From: Nemertoderma westbladi | Lineage: Eukaryota > Xenacoelomorpha > Nemertodermatida > Nemertodermatidae | Assembly: GCA_032718475.1 (NCBI GenBank) | Contig: JAUCBJ010007488.1 | Location: forward strand, 1-64,000 | Direction: 5' to 3' | DNA: 64,000 bases | Shown: positions 32,801 to 42,465 of the stretch, piece after piece | How the letters are laid out: each line of letters begins with the position of its first letter | How positions within the stretch are numbered: the stretch's first letter is position 1 | Translations under genes and position numbers: made by a program | Notes under the pieces: model-generated | Database searches by the model: none | What the model saw: the letters and a program-made list of their open reading frames with translations, nothing else | What the model was told of the DNA's origin: nothing

Positions 32801-35406
32801 GTAAAGGTGCTGTTGGTTAGCTGCTCGTCGACATAGGTTTTGAAAGTCCTCCAGTGCTTGTGGTTGCCCATAAACTTCTGGGGTTGTTGCGTCGGCAGTC
32901 CTTGCCTAGCAGCAAACTTACCTATGTCCCTAAGGGTTGCGTCGTTCCGGGTTAACAAATGGTTTAGTTCTGCAGGGTTGTTAAGTTTGGTCCTTTCCCG
33001 GTGGTTCCAACTTACCTGCTCCGCGTCGGTCCTTCTTTCCTTATAGTTTCGGGGCTTCTGACGTCTCATTTCTTCCTCTTCATCGCTTGACTCGGTGTCA
33101 GTCCTTAGCGCTCGCGATGGTTTGCGCGCCGAGGCCCTGACCCAAGCCTCCTGTATAAATTTCTCGGCCGAATTTTCGAAATTGGGATTAGAGATGTTCG
33201 GGACAGGCGTCCTTACCTGAGGTCTGTGTGGTATAGTCTCCTCCGATATGCGTACTCGTTGACTAGGCTGGACTTTATCTAACTCAGGCCTGCTAGGATT
33301 AGAATTACTTCTTACCTGGGCTGCTTCCTTTAACCGTAGGTTGCTAAGCATGTCCGTTATAGGTTGGATGTGTGGCGATATAGCTTGCGCTAAACTAGCA
33401 CTTAACTCATCCCTCGTAATAAATTCCTGGCTAGGGTTCTGTTGTATAGTCGGCTCTATCTGAGTAATCCGCTGTCTCTCATATGATCCCTCTTCCGGTT
33501 TAACCCGGAAGTTCTCCGTCGAACTGGGTCGGCGCTCCGTCCGCGTATTCCAAACCCGCGGGTTCGGTTCGCCAAGTACTCGTCTCGTCGGAGTTTCTCT
33601 AAACTCTTCATTCTCTCGTTCGGTGTATAGTGGTGCGGTATTCCGATGACGTAGATCCTGCGCGATGGGTGAAGCACTAATACCAACTGGCGTGCGATAT
33701 GTAGAGAACGGTTTAGCGATCCGTGTACTCGTAATAGCTGGACCGGGTATAGAAATTCTGGTCCTCGTCGACTCGCGTATGGCCGGAGTTCTCGCTTCCT
33801 GTTCGGCCTTCTGCAGTGCGAACAGTTCTCGCAACTCTGTCCCTACACTCGCCCCACATTCTTCGATCATTCGCATCCCCTTCTCGGCGATTTCGTTCGC
33901 CTTCCTAGTCCGTTCTTCGCTCTCTAAACTTAATCTCGCACTTTCCAACTGCGCCAGTTTATGTTCTTCTTCTTCCCTCGCTCGTCTCGCTGCGCCCTCT
34001 TCTTCCACACGCGCCTTCTCTTCATACAATGCCCGTCGCTCTTTCTCGATCTCGAGTTCGCGTTCCTTGCGTTCGCATTCAAGCTGGAGTTCGCGTTCTT
34101 TCTGCTCGCATTCAAGTTCGAGTTCGCGTTCCTTGCGTTCGCGTTCAAGCTCGAGTTCACGTTCCTTCCGCTCGCGTTCGAGTTGAAGTTCGCGTTCTTT
34201 CTGCTCGCGTTCGAGTTGAAGTTCGCGTTCCTTCTGCTCGCGTTCCGCTCGCTCACGCTTACCCTTTTCTTCCAACTCGCGCAACTTCGCGTCTAACTTA
34301 CGTGTTCGCTCCCTTTCCCGCTCGGCTTCCTTCCGCGCTTCCGATGCACGCAAAACTTCCGCCTGCTGTTCGTCCAGTCGGCGTCTTCTCTCCTCCGCCG
34401 AGTTGTGAGAAACAAGGGATCTAGCACATATAACCTTACCTCGCGCGTGACTAACCTGGGAATCGCCGCTGTCTCTGGATGCGTCGTCGGGTGGAGTCAA
34501 CGTCCTCTGTTGAATGTTCTCCGTCGTCGGTAGCACCTGTCCTGGTACCACCACTCCATTCTGCATCAGCCAGCTAGTAACTTCCCTCTGATAACGGCGC
34601 TCTTCTTTATCTTGGATCTCTTCTCGCTCCACTAAGTCTCTCAGCTCTGCATCACTCACCTGAGTCGCCTGCGTTTGTGATGCCCATAGCAGCCAGTTCT
34701 CCGTTCTAACTCGTCGGAATCGCTCCGATAGCTCGCGGTGCTCCAACAAGGCTGCTAAAACCCTGTCGTAAATCCTCGTCGCCACGTCGCTCGACTGAGA
34801 CTCTACTGCCTTCTTTGCTAGGACTGCAAGCTCCTCCGTCTGCTTGAATAACGCTGAGTTATATCCTCTTCTAACCTCCACTAACTCTACCCTCCCGATG
34901 TTCGCTGAATCAGCTAACATTTTCCTTACCTTGTCCGCCGTCCGGCTTATATGTCCGGCGTGCGCGCGAAGTTTCTTCTTTATCGCAATGTCAAGTTCTC
35001 TCTCACTTACCTGACTCACACTCGGTGGACTTGAAGGATTATTTCGGGAACTACGGGTACTCCTTATAGCCGTCGGGACCACGGCACTTACCATACCCAC
35101 AGGTCTGGAAACCGGGCTCCGGGCTCTCGCTTCTGCTACACTACCCTCCCTGTCACTCACCTCTGGTTGGGTTGCTGTACAATCCTTCCTTACAGTAGCG
35201 GTAGGGGATCCTAATACTATTACTTGAGGTTGTTGTTCTTCCTCACTAGTCACTGTCTCGTCCTCCTGTTCACTTACGTCAGCGTCGCTCGCTGCGTCGT
35301 CATAGTCGGCATTGTCATCAACAGTAATGTTTACGCTATCGTCAGTCGGCGGTCCAGCCGCCGTCTCGTAGCTGTCCTCTAGTGCCTCCTTGTCTGAGAC
35401 ACTCAT
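29698..35406 (-). CDS. BEL/Pao gag-protease-RT polyprotein (truncated)
   Basis: An uninterrupted 1902-codon frame. Residues 330-500 are a charged coiled coil with heptad-like (KERELELER) repeats. Residues about 810-1015 are a Pao-type Gag domain (PQKFMGNHKHWRTFK...). Zinc-binding motifs follow at 1085-1155 (CQYC, CWACLAPGHVRRQC, CMECGRLHHKLLH). An aspartic protease has its active site at DTAST (D1258), with ILGWYTRVP near 1401. The RT spans about 1575-1840, with FTCDIEAMFHQV and the catalytic NFYMDDGLVS (D1798, D1799). At about residue 1841 (nt ~29885) the frame runs into the deletion junction and ends in a meaningless tail of about 60 residues, so thumb, RNase H and integrase core are missing. 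The product would assemble particles and copy RNA but not integrate unaided. Confidence 0.9.
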   Translation of the reverse strand: MSVSDKEALEDSYETAAGPPTDDSVNITVDDNADYDDAASDADVSEQEDETVTSEEEQQPQVIVLGSPTATVRKDCTATQPEVSDREGSVAEARARSPVSRPVGMVSAVVPTAIRSTRSSRNNPSSPPSVSQVSERELDIAIKKKLRAHAGHISRTADKVRKMLADSANIGRVELVEVRRGYNSALFKQTEELAVLAKKAVESQSSDVATRIYDRVLAALLEHRELSERFRRVRTENWLLWASQTQATQVSDAELRDLVEREEIQDKEERRYQREVTSWLMQNGVVVPGQVLPTTENIQQRTLTPPDDASRDSGDSQVSHARGKVICARSLVSHNSAEERRRRLDEQQAEVLRASEARKEAERERERTRKLDAKLRELEEKGKRERAEREQKERELQLEREQKERELQLERERKERELELERERKERELELECEQKERELQLECERKERELEIEKERRALYEEKARVEEEGAARRAREEEEHKLAQLESARLSLESEERTRKANEIAEKGMRMIEECGASVGTELRELFALQKAEQEARTPAIRESTRTRISIPGPAITSTRIAKPFSTYRTPVGISASPIAQDLRHRNTAPLYTERENEEFRETPTRRVLGEPNPRVWNTRTERRPSSTENFRVKPEEGSYERQRITQIEPTIQQNPSQEFITRDELSASLAQAISPHIQPITDMLSNLRLKEAAQVRSNSNPSRPELDKVQPSQRVRISEETIPHRPQVRTPVPNISNPNFENSAEKFIQEAWVRASARKPSRALRTDTESSDEEEEMRRQKPRNYKERRTDAEQVSWNHRERTKLNNPAELNHLLTRNDATLRDIGKFAARQGLPTQQPQKFMGNHKHWRTFKTYVDEQLTNSTFTPNEKFNYLLQMLHREPRAIADNFVGNERAFELAMKTLSDIYGNKTKMAQSIVEHLGKGGRITTPLELLNLANAISNALDILRTVNLPHHGDHAEVLKSVIRRLNMRYRQKWRKLENKLEGQGKVLTLQHIHDMIATDAVAEMKSNFSEENMRESKPVTGKSMVSFDDDRTTVTYNSVDRYNSNTPAFRSDSRVWSGERLDRPRLKQQELPDGFVGCQYCLLKEVRSDDHKLDSCRRFKELNSEQRRVQVRTLDTCWACLAPGHVRRQCPNSKDGCMECGRLHHKLLHADFHTPTDRYLQRNPQRKGSKEPVSIRRNTYTGIQDDGYQPGSSDEDGESSAREVTCQGFTADSSSTSARTYLSSATSEIFSVIPVKLTGDKGSKRIYVMLDTASTLSYIDEEVARAVSSFQDAEEIQIELKSMHGVGDLKGHRISVELDSLLPRDQHTRQERKALPLDGFKCLAMKGFGRQLGKVPPMSPIAQEYFDKLRIPRHQVGYRNVSMLIGAEQLIAHQIWETRPAEPHVNGPHAHRTILGWYTRVPMSYEFTGGDKPINRYDELQPITQPPLVEPPDIDEFRRTCIDHYSDFSESDEELIPDNVRLSEPLHNDRTDSEPEDYCYQTRGSGSAAHATYLTNVLTYTDIVEGQVAKYRDLDIFQYSEEELQKELIRQDLETGARTVEWLDRDAMEPGGYDLVMSTDEKRSLEMMEDTIRLLPTGHFEVGMLWRRQPPKLENNYNLALKRLNGVRARLLKNPDIREKYCAQINNYFAKGFAGKVEDPDSVTDQTYYLPHHYVTHPDKPDKVRVVNDCAAVYRGMSLNSELMDGPNLNNYLIGILLRFRQRRFTFTCDIEAMFHQVRACKADQDSLRFLWYENEDLSGPVVTYQMYVRIFGARDSPNGTLFVLKKTATAQIGKYPIEVIESILRNFYMDDGLVSKDTAEQAIEVAHGLQECLATGGFPLTKFTTNSEALLEAGILSSHHIHQNKVVQNGSESPKGRLRIDNRADCQEKILGDWSDLAHTPRRAKHSAHSHCEN

Positions 35407-36601
35407 GGTCTAAATAATATTTGCCTTCCGGCAAAAATATCTCGCAAAGGTTCGAGATATAATTATAATTTAACCGAAAATACGGTCAAATTATTTGTCA
35501 AATAATCAGTTAGTCCAAATGTCAAAATAAATTCGCAATGCAATATTGTGAATTTAATGGGGTATATAGTTATAGCAAATACTAGCACAATATTTAAACA
35601 AAAATATTATTATATAGCTACTATATAGCATTAAATATCGGTATAGCACAAAATAACTCTGAATCTAATACAAAATATTCAAAATATACTTGCCGCCCGA
35701 ATATTTCTAATTTTATATATATAGCTCTAATCAACGTAATTTTAGTTTCAAATATTATATGTATCCACTAGCGCGTGGCTACATCTTCGGGTTGCGACTC
35801 TCTAACTCTCTCTCTAACTTGAGCGATTCAAAACCATGGCCGGCTAAACCTAAATATCCTAACTAATAAATTGAGTTCAGCTTCGCAGTTAAACAACCGA
35901 TAATTTTTTACTGCTTCCACAAACACAATGGTGCCAACAGAACAACTAACCTTGTTTGCTGTGAGATTCCACGTCCGCGTCCAAAGATTCAGGCCCTTCG
36001 CTGATTGCAAACCGAACCCGCAGACCCACACGAACCCCAAACTCAGAAGTTCCGTCTTGCCATGTATCTCCAGATGGTATAAAATAACTAAGCGGTTACC
36101 TAACATACCGGTACAAAACTCTAGAATTTTACAAAATAATTTTGACCGAAAACTGAATTCTCGCAAACCTAGCTAAAATTTTCAAAAAACTTACTAATCA
36201 AGCCTACAGTTTGCCCTAAGGCCTAAGGAACTGCTATATTCGCAATTAGCAAAACGCACTACCGTACATTCACTGTATGCAGTACAGTAAGTAAAACAGT
36301 ACACCAACCTAACAGCCTAATGATACTGTATGTGGTACGGCAAAACAAATGTCCCTTCTACCGTACGCAGTAACATCAATCAGCCTAATGTACTACTGTA
36401 CTATCGTACGCAACCAGTGAATACAGTAATCTAAACTAGCAGCCTAATAATACTTAATGTTCTACCGTACGCTAGCCTATAGCCTACAGCAGACGATCAC
36501 GTGCTCTAATTTATTACTTAATACTGTGATACTACTAATCAGCCTAAGAATACACTATTTACTGTACGCTACAGCCTACAGCAAACAAGTACGCGTATTA
36601 C
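35407..36601 (-). promoter_or_regulatory. BEL 5' leader between LTR and gag
   Basis: A 1.2-kb untranslated leader. Its LTR-proximal part (36200-36600) is built of loosely repeated modules around CAGCCTAATGATACTGTA, CCGTACGCAGTA and TACAGTA. I could not recognise a standard tRNA primer-binding site next to the LTR. A weak palindrome copy is at about 36012. It probably carries packaging and dimerisation signals (inference). Confidence 0.45.
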
Positions 36602-38780
36602 TGATAAACAACCGCGACCTCTATACTAACAGCAGAACTGTTGAACAGACAAATACCGGTATACTTCTCTGCCAACCTAATAAGTTCTCGTCTAACCAAT
36701 AAGACACAAAGACTGCCCTACTGTTAAGTAAAGGGGATCAGGAGCGTGATACTACTAAATTGTAAAGGTTGCTAAATACAAAACTGCTACTTACCGCTAG
36801 ATGGCGCTAATCTGCCGTTCGCTAATATATTTTACTAATTTTACACAACTCCTGCAAAATCGCTTGTTCCTTTCTCTACCGATCGCTCGATAGAGAACTA
36901 ACTGTTCGAATCTATGAGCCACGCGGGAATAACCAAAACAATAAACCCGAGTGGGCTCCCTAAGCTTACTTAAGACGAGTGCGAGAGGCCTTGCACTCAG
37001 AGTATTCTTACGCCTAATTTTATCACTACTAAAACACGCTATTACCTACGTCTTTCTAATCGCGAATACTGAGGTTCCCTAACGTAATGTGTGAATGCGA
37101 GAATATTTAAAATAATCAAAATGATACAGTATCTGTTTCTACGTGGATAGTACCACTCCGGGTCTAAAACTGCCCGCGGCTGGCTTTAGGCCAGCAAAAT
37201 TACTAGCGTATCGTGCGTACCGAATAGTGCGTTCTAGCTGATTGCCCGCTAATGCAAATAACCGCCCAGCGTGAATAGTTTACAGTACACTAATTATTAC
37301 CTTAGCTACTCTCCGCTATGCTGCGTACTAATTCTTAATTTTTACTAATTAATTACAGTCACAAATATTTAACAGCGTACTAATTACTAAGAGTTCCAGA
37401 ATACGTAATTCTAATTTATCACGCAACAGGTTTCGCTAGTAATAGCCTAAATTGCCGTATTACTTTGACCTAATCAGTAACCAATTATTGTAACTAAGAA
37501 ATAGAAATCAATCAAAAGAAGGGGGCGCCTACCTAAACATTCTCAATCATAGGCACACTTCAATAACACACCAATCAGCGTTAGAAATCACAGTTCACAA
37601 TTGTGCAATTCACTACTCGTACTCCACACTCAACGTTGTAATACGCGCAGGCCTCTCCCGGGTACATCTAGGATTCCTAACTAACCCAATTCCTGCCCCC
37701 CTAATACTAAATAGAGACAAAACCTGGATCATCAGCCCCCTAGTGACTGTACCAGCGATAGGTCTGCGTGCCGCAGTGCAAGATACCCGCCCGCAACGGT
37801 GACCCTGGCCAGCGTTGCCCGTTTTGAATCCTCCGCTCTCTCCTAGTCGCTCAACCCCCCGATGCGCCCACCGCCCACTGGCACCTTAGCCCTCCATGAT
37901 GCTAATAGCTACCGTAGCGGCGCATGCAAATCACAAAGTCTGACAGTCTCAGGAATCCCTTAGGATTATTGCGCAGAAAAGAATCACATAGAACCATTAA
38001 TCAAAAGGTAGAAATCATAGTTCAATTGTAATTTGCAGTAATCGAAGGAATTATTGAGAAACACAAGCAAGAGTAATCGCACTAGCAAATCATTCCAAGA
38101 AATTAATCAAAATTAGCAAAATGCAGAAAATACGATATCCTAATACAAAATTGAGACAGCTCAGCAAGTAAATTGTAACAGGGTCATGTGATGAGATTAC
38201 ATTAGATTACAGAGGCTCTACCGGCACACCGCCAATTTATAGGTGATCCGGATGGGGTGATGCAATAAGGTGACTCAATCGCTCTCCCATTGGCTCTCCA
38301 GTCCGTGTTAGCATTAAACCAACCTGGAAGCAGTTAATCCAATAAGGAGGCCGGATTGTAGCCCTATCGCTTGCCCAAACCTCGAATTATTACCTTATAT
38401 GGTAATGGTTCACGTCCCTGGCCGCTGAATGGCCAGGACAGCGTCCCTATATGATAGCCCTACTGATGCTAATATCAGCAAGCACAAAATCCAGGGTCCG
38501 AATAAACTTGCTACCCTGGGACTATCTACATATATCCTAATACAAAATTACGTAGGTAGGGCTACATACTATACAAAATGGATGGATGCAAAATATATGG
38601 GCGTTTTAACTTCCTATCTAAATATCATTGCGTTATTATGCCTTATCTAAAATATTATGCTGCACAACGGACTAATATTACGTACAGTATAACGGACTAA
38701 TATTGCATACTGCATAACGGACTAATAATGCATACTGCATAATGACTAATAATGTGGATACAGCGCCATATACCGTAACA
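36602..38780 (-). promoter_or_regulatory. BEL/Pao 5' LTR (right, 2179 bp) with promoter
   Basis: Same ends as the left LTR. On the minus strand U3 starts at 38780 with TGTTACGGTAT, has four ~27-bp direct repeats (38665-38767), possibly enhancer-like, and a TATA box TATAAAT at 38235-38241, about 540 bp into the LTR. That gives a plausible transcription start near 38205 (inference). The remaining ~1.6 kb would be R-U5, which is unusually long. Confidence 0.85.
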
Positions 38781-38785
38781 GGCTG
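38781..38785. repeat. BEL element target-site duplication, right
   Basis: GGCTG, the partner of 22420-22424. Confidence 0.9.
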
Positions 38786-39589
38786 TCCACAATGCTTATT
38801 CACTCCATGAGGCTGCCAAAGTACAAGATTATGCACTGGCTGGTCCTCACGGCGAAAGCAATTTCCTGCAAAGCAGAGGCGATTTTGTTCTAGTGTCAAG
38901 CTTGGGGTAACCAATGAGACACCTCCAATGTTATATAGTGTCTGGTTGGAGATGTGTGCATTGTACTTGACACAATGAACCCGGCGTTGAATTCTTGTGA
39001 ATGTGCCATCCAGAGATTTGGTGTCCTCAGCAGTTAGAGCCCAGCATGGACTCCCGTAGAGGAGTACTGGAACTACTGCTGCTCTAAATAATCGGACCTT
39101 AAGTTTCCGATTAATTCTCGGTGACTTCCAAATCCTGGAAAGCCTATTCAAGGCTGCCCATGCTTTTCCCTTACGTATTTGAAGGTCCTCACCTGACTTC
39201 CGGATCCATGATACCAGGTAACAGAAGTCGTCCACATGCTCAAGCATACCATCCTTTCAGCTTATGCTCATCCGATCAGAGACTTGCTGAGGACTTTCAA
39301 AGTTAACTGTCAGAATTTTGGTCTTTCTGGAGTTAATAAAAAGACCAACACTAGAAGCAGCATGTTCTAATGAGCTGAGGAGCCGTTGGGCTCCCTCTAA
39401 TGATTCTGAGAGTACTCCTAAGTCATCAGCAAAGTCTAGATCAGTTAGGTACTTTTAGTTAGGAGGTACAGTTAGGCAGGATTTCCTCGACTTCTGGAGC
39501 CAGTAGGTGGAGTTATCATCACCCCATCATCATTATAATTATCTAAGGACATGCGTAGAACATAGTCAACCACAATAATGAACAAGAAC
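38786..39589 (-). pseudogene. RTE-A copy, C-terminal RT part (split, 5'-truncated)
   Basis: Continues the RTE-A copy begun at 22238. On the minus strand it encodes LEHVDDFCYLVSWIRKSGED, RIWKSPRINRKLKVRLFRAA, LLYGSPCWALTAEDTKSLDG and more, matching residues about 800-1080 of the intact protein at 58152-61469. Upstream parts are shifted by indels. The element stops at about 39589 (AATGAACAAGA), which is its 5' truncation point, and YADD-element coding resumes at 39591. It is inactive. Confidence 0.9.
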
Positions 39590-40703
39590 GGCAGCTGGCA
39601 GATTCCTCCTCATCCTGGAATGGTTCAGGGAACTGAAACGTCATGGCCCCACCCTCGGCTACTATTCGGAACCCTCCAAGAGTTACCTCGTCGTAGCTCC
39701 ACAGTATGAGGAGCAGGCTTGTAGAGTTTTTGCTGGCCAGGAGATAAACATATATCGGGTCACCGTTTCCTGGGCGGGTATCTTGGTGGGACTGCAGAGC
39801 GATTGGGTTACGTTCAGGCCACGTAACTGTTTACGGTGAGTGCAGAAACAAGGATGGGACCAACAGCTCGGAAGGGAAGAGGCCAGTCTGGAGGCTGTGC
39901 TGGACGAGTTCCCACAGGCCCGCCGTTGGACGGTCGAGCATGCCGCCAACTTCCGCTCCAGTGGGTGGATTTCCTCCCTCCCGATAGCCGAACCCCAACT
40001 TGATCTCTCCCCCATGGAGTTCCGGGAAGCACTGGCGATCCGGTGCGGCCGCCCCCTGGCGGCAGTGCCGAGTTGGTGCGACGGGTGCGGGGCCGCCTTC
40101 GATTTAAACCACGGTTTAAATTGTAAAAAAGGCGGCCTCGTAATCCAAAGACATAACGAGCTCCGGGATGTGGTCGGTGATCTCACGGCGCGCGCATTTG
40201 GGCCCCGGAACGTCACCCTCGATACGGTGGTCCGCGAACAGCAGGGAGTAGATGGAGCAGCAGGCCTTCAGTGTGATATGGGGATTCAGGGTGCACTAAA
40301 CCCACAGACCCAGGCGTTGATCGATATTCGGGTTGTAAACCTTGACGCCGGGTCATATGCGGGTCGCACCCCAATGTCTGTCCTCGAGTCGGCCAAAGAC
40401 CAGAAGAAGAGGCTGTATGCGGATGCAGTGATGGCACGACTTGGCGACTTCTCGCCATTCGTTGCCTCCTGCGACGGAGTTCTCGCAACCCAAGCGAACC
40501 ATCTTCTCCGTGTGGTAGCAGACCGGCTGCACCAATCATGGGGGTGGCCCTATAAAGTCACAATGGACTGGATACGTACGCAGGTTCAGTTGGCTATTAT
40601 TAGAGGGGCCACCCACTGTCTGCGGGGCTCCCGCACTAAGTGGAGGAGCGCTCAGGGGCCGGATGATGGCGCAGGGTTACCAGAAAGCTGGCAACCGGTA
40701 TAG
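39590..40703 (+). pseudogene. YADD retroelement, C-terminal half with CCHC and PD-(D/E)xK-like domain
   Basis: Resumes the RT directly after the catalytic box: AAGRFLLILEWFRELKRHG, GYYSEPSKSYLVV and CRVFAGQEIN. One TGA at 39837-39839 interrupts the frame. From 39840 the frame is open for 287 codons: ISSLPIAEPQLDLSPMEFRE (thumb-like), a zinc motif C-x2-C-x6-H-x3-C (WCDGCGAAFDLNHGLNC), RHNELRD, then LQCDMGIQGA, ALIDIRVVN and a lysine-rich helix (SAKDQKKRLYADAV). A CCHC motif followed by D...D-x-R/K is the layout of restriction-like endonucleases in R2/R4-type LINEs. I infer such a nuclease here with moderate confidence. The frame ends at 40701-40703. Confidence 0.65.
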
Positions 40704-40920
40704 TACTGTAGTACTGTAGTACAAGCGCTGCTTTATACAGCAGCATGTTAATAGGTATGAATTTTGTAAATAGTGTTGCTTGGCAATGATGTTGGTGTAG
40801 GTAGGATGTGGTGGAGGTGTATAGACTGTATAGTGTATATTTATGCTGATATATACATCTAAAGTAAATATAAAACATTCACTGTGATTGGTCCGGCCAT
40901 AAATAGTCATAATACTAATA
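40704..40920 (+). other. YADD element 3' flank
   Basis: AT-rich, begins with a palindromic AGTACTGTAGTACTGTAGTAC-like segment. No gene seen. Confidence 0.35.
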
Positions 40921-41062
40921 TAATTGTTATGAATAAATAGCCCTAATACTAATATGAAAGGAACTCAAACAAACAAATGTCAATAGCGTCGTCCTGCGCA
41001 GGCATATACTGAACGAGAGTTTTTTATCGTAGGTCTTCGAAAATTAGTAAAAGCTGGTTGAT

Positions 41063-41220
41063 CTGTGCCTCAGTGCTTCAGTGAAGCATAGTCTGTGCCT
41101 CAGTGAGGCTTAGTCTATGCCTTAGTGAGGCATAATCTATGCCTCACTAAGGCACTGAAGCATAGAAGGGGCCTCACTGAGGCATAGACTATGCCTCACT
41201 GAGGCACAGACTAAATAGCC
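41063..41220. repeat. Palindromic TGCCTCAGTGAGGCA repeats
   Basis: Repeated GCCTCAGTGAGGC and its near-complement GCCTCACTGAGGC, separated by ATAGTCTATG-type spacers. The first half and second half are themselves arranged as an inverted repeat. Confidence 0.8.
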
Positions 41221-41699
41221 GAGTTATATTGCATTATAGGAACAATAAATTTCAATATACGAGCACAAAAGAGTTTACAAGCACAGGTTCAAATCCAACT
41301 AAAGCTCTATATATTTTGCATTGAAGTGAAATACTTTAGATGCTGGGGGGAATCTGGTTTGCGAGGGATATTTGAATGGTGAGTATAACTATCCTTGAGA
41401 GTTAGTGAAACGTTATCTCACCATGGATGGGCTTTACCACTGTACTCGCATCTGCTCTCTCATTGGCTGTCTAACTTTCCCCCCTCGAGTCCTGATTGGC
41501 TACCTAACTCACCCTCGCACACTGATTGGATAATACATTCTAGCCTCCATCTATAATAGCCACCATTCAACGCATTTCCATTCATTCTCAAATTTTTATT
41601 TTAAAAAGTTTTATGTATTTTCATAAAAGTTTTATTTATTTAAAATTTTGTAAAATCATTTAGCTAAAATTCAATATTATCAATTGACATTGCTATATA

Positions 41700-41837
41700 A
41701 TGCATAGACATGAAAGTTGTTTGGTTTGTAATAAAGAAATGAGACAAGACAATTTATCTCGTCATATGGAAACACATAGAAAGGAAAAACGAATGGATCC
41801 ATTACCAAAAAAATTTAAAAAATCCAAAGATTTTTAG
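41700..41837 (+). CDS. 45-codon ORF with one C2H2 zinc finger
   Basis: From ATG at 41700 the frame reads a finger C-x2-C-x11-H-x3-H (CLVCNKEMRQDNLSRHMETH) followed by a basic stretch (RKEKRMDPLPKKFKKSKDF) and a stop at 41835-41837. It lies inside the TIR element, 55 bp before the acidic ORF, and may be its N-terminal exon or a frameshifted start, since small N-terminal fingers are common in DNA-transposon proteins. No catalytic domain is present. Confidence 0.45.
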   Translation: MHRHESCLVCNKEMRQDNLSRHMETHRKEKRMDPLPKKFKKSKDF

Positions 41838-41892
41838 TGAAGATGAAAAGAAAAAGAGAGATGAGCGTGATATATTAAAGATAAAACAGCCA

Positions 41893-42465
41893 ATGGAAAA
41901 TAAATTTTATAAAGTTATGAATATTTTTAAAGGAATACAAAAACAGTTACCCCTAGAAAATGAGGAAAATTTGAGTGAGAAAGATGACGAAGAAGAGGAT
42001 GATGAGCTGGAGGATGAAAATAGTGAGGTTCAGGATGAAGTTGAAGAGAGTGAAGTTGAGAACGAAGGAAGTGAAGATCAGGAAGAGGATGAAGAAAGTG
42101 AAGGTCAAGAAGAGGGTGAAGATAGCGAAGGTCAGGAAGAGAATGAAGAAAGTGAAGAACAGGAAGAGGATGAAGAAAGTGAAGAACAGGAAGAGGATGA
42201 AGAAAGTGAAGGCGGGGAAGAGGATGAAGAAAGTGAAGGTCAGGAAGAGGATGAAGAAAGTGAAGGTCAGGAAGAGGGTGAAGATAGCGAAGGTCGGGAA
42301 GAGAATGAAGAAAGTGAAGGTGGGGAAGAGGATGAAGAAAGTAAAGGTGGGGAAGAGGATGAAGAAAGTGAAGGTCAGAAAGAGGGCAAAGATTGTAAAG
42401 ATCAGGAAAGTGGAGAAGAGGATGAAAATGATGATAATGAGGAAATAAAGAGTCAATTACTTTGA
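41893..42465 (+). CDS. Acidic Glu/Asp/Ser-rich repeat protein in TIR element
   Basis: 190 codons. A short ordinary N-terminus (MENKFYKVMNIFKGIQKQLP) is followed by about 150 residues of 9-residue acidic repeats (DEESEGQEE), encoded by a 27-bp minisatellite, ending KSQLL. After the stop, related lysine/glutamate-rich sequence continues with stops to about 42790 (LRKIIKHLKENEENKEE-like), suggesting a decayed longer coiled-coil protein. There is no known domain. It might be a transposon accessory protein or simply a repeat-expanded remnant. Expression is unproven. Confidence 0.4.
   Translation: MENKFYKVMNIFKGIQKQLPLENEENLSEKDDEEEDDELEDENSEVQDEVEESEVENEGSEDQEEDEESEGQEEGEDSEGQEENEESEEQEEDEESEEQEEDEESEGGEEDEESEGQEEDEESEGQEEGEDSEGREENEESEGGEEDEESKGGEEDEESEGQKEGKDCKDQESGEEDENDDNEEIKSQLL

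Larger units (their letters stand above)
22425..38780 (-). mobile_element. BEL/Pao LTR retrotransposon, 16.36 kb, integrase-deleted
   Basis: A complete LTR-to-LTR unit on the minus strand: 5' LTR 36602-38780, leader 35407-36601, gag-protease-RT 29698-35406, integrase C-terminal remnant 29556-29889, second ORF 25092-28832, 3' region 24604-25091, 3' LTR 22425-24603. The 5-bp duplication GGCTG and near-identical LTRs indicate a recent insertion. RNase H and the integrase core are missing. The LTRs are several times longer than is usual for this group, and the second ORF is unlike the env-like genes known from some relatives. If transposition is still possible, integrase must be supplied in trans. 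Confidence 0.9.

Noticed and set aside
33665-34424. Long antisense ORFs opposite the gag coiled coil
   Set aside because: They mirror the GAR-codon-rich heptad repeats on the coding strand.
41953-42456. Phenylalanine-rich antisense ORF opposite the acidic protein
   Set aside because: Shadow of the 27-bp repeat; no transmembrane pattern beyond the repeat itself.
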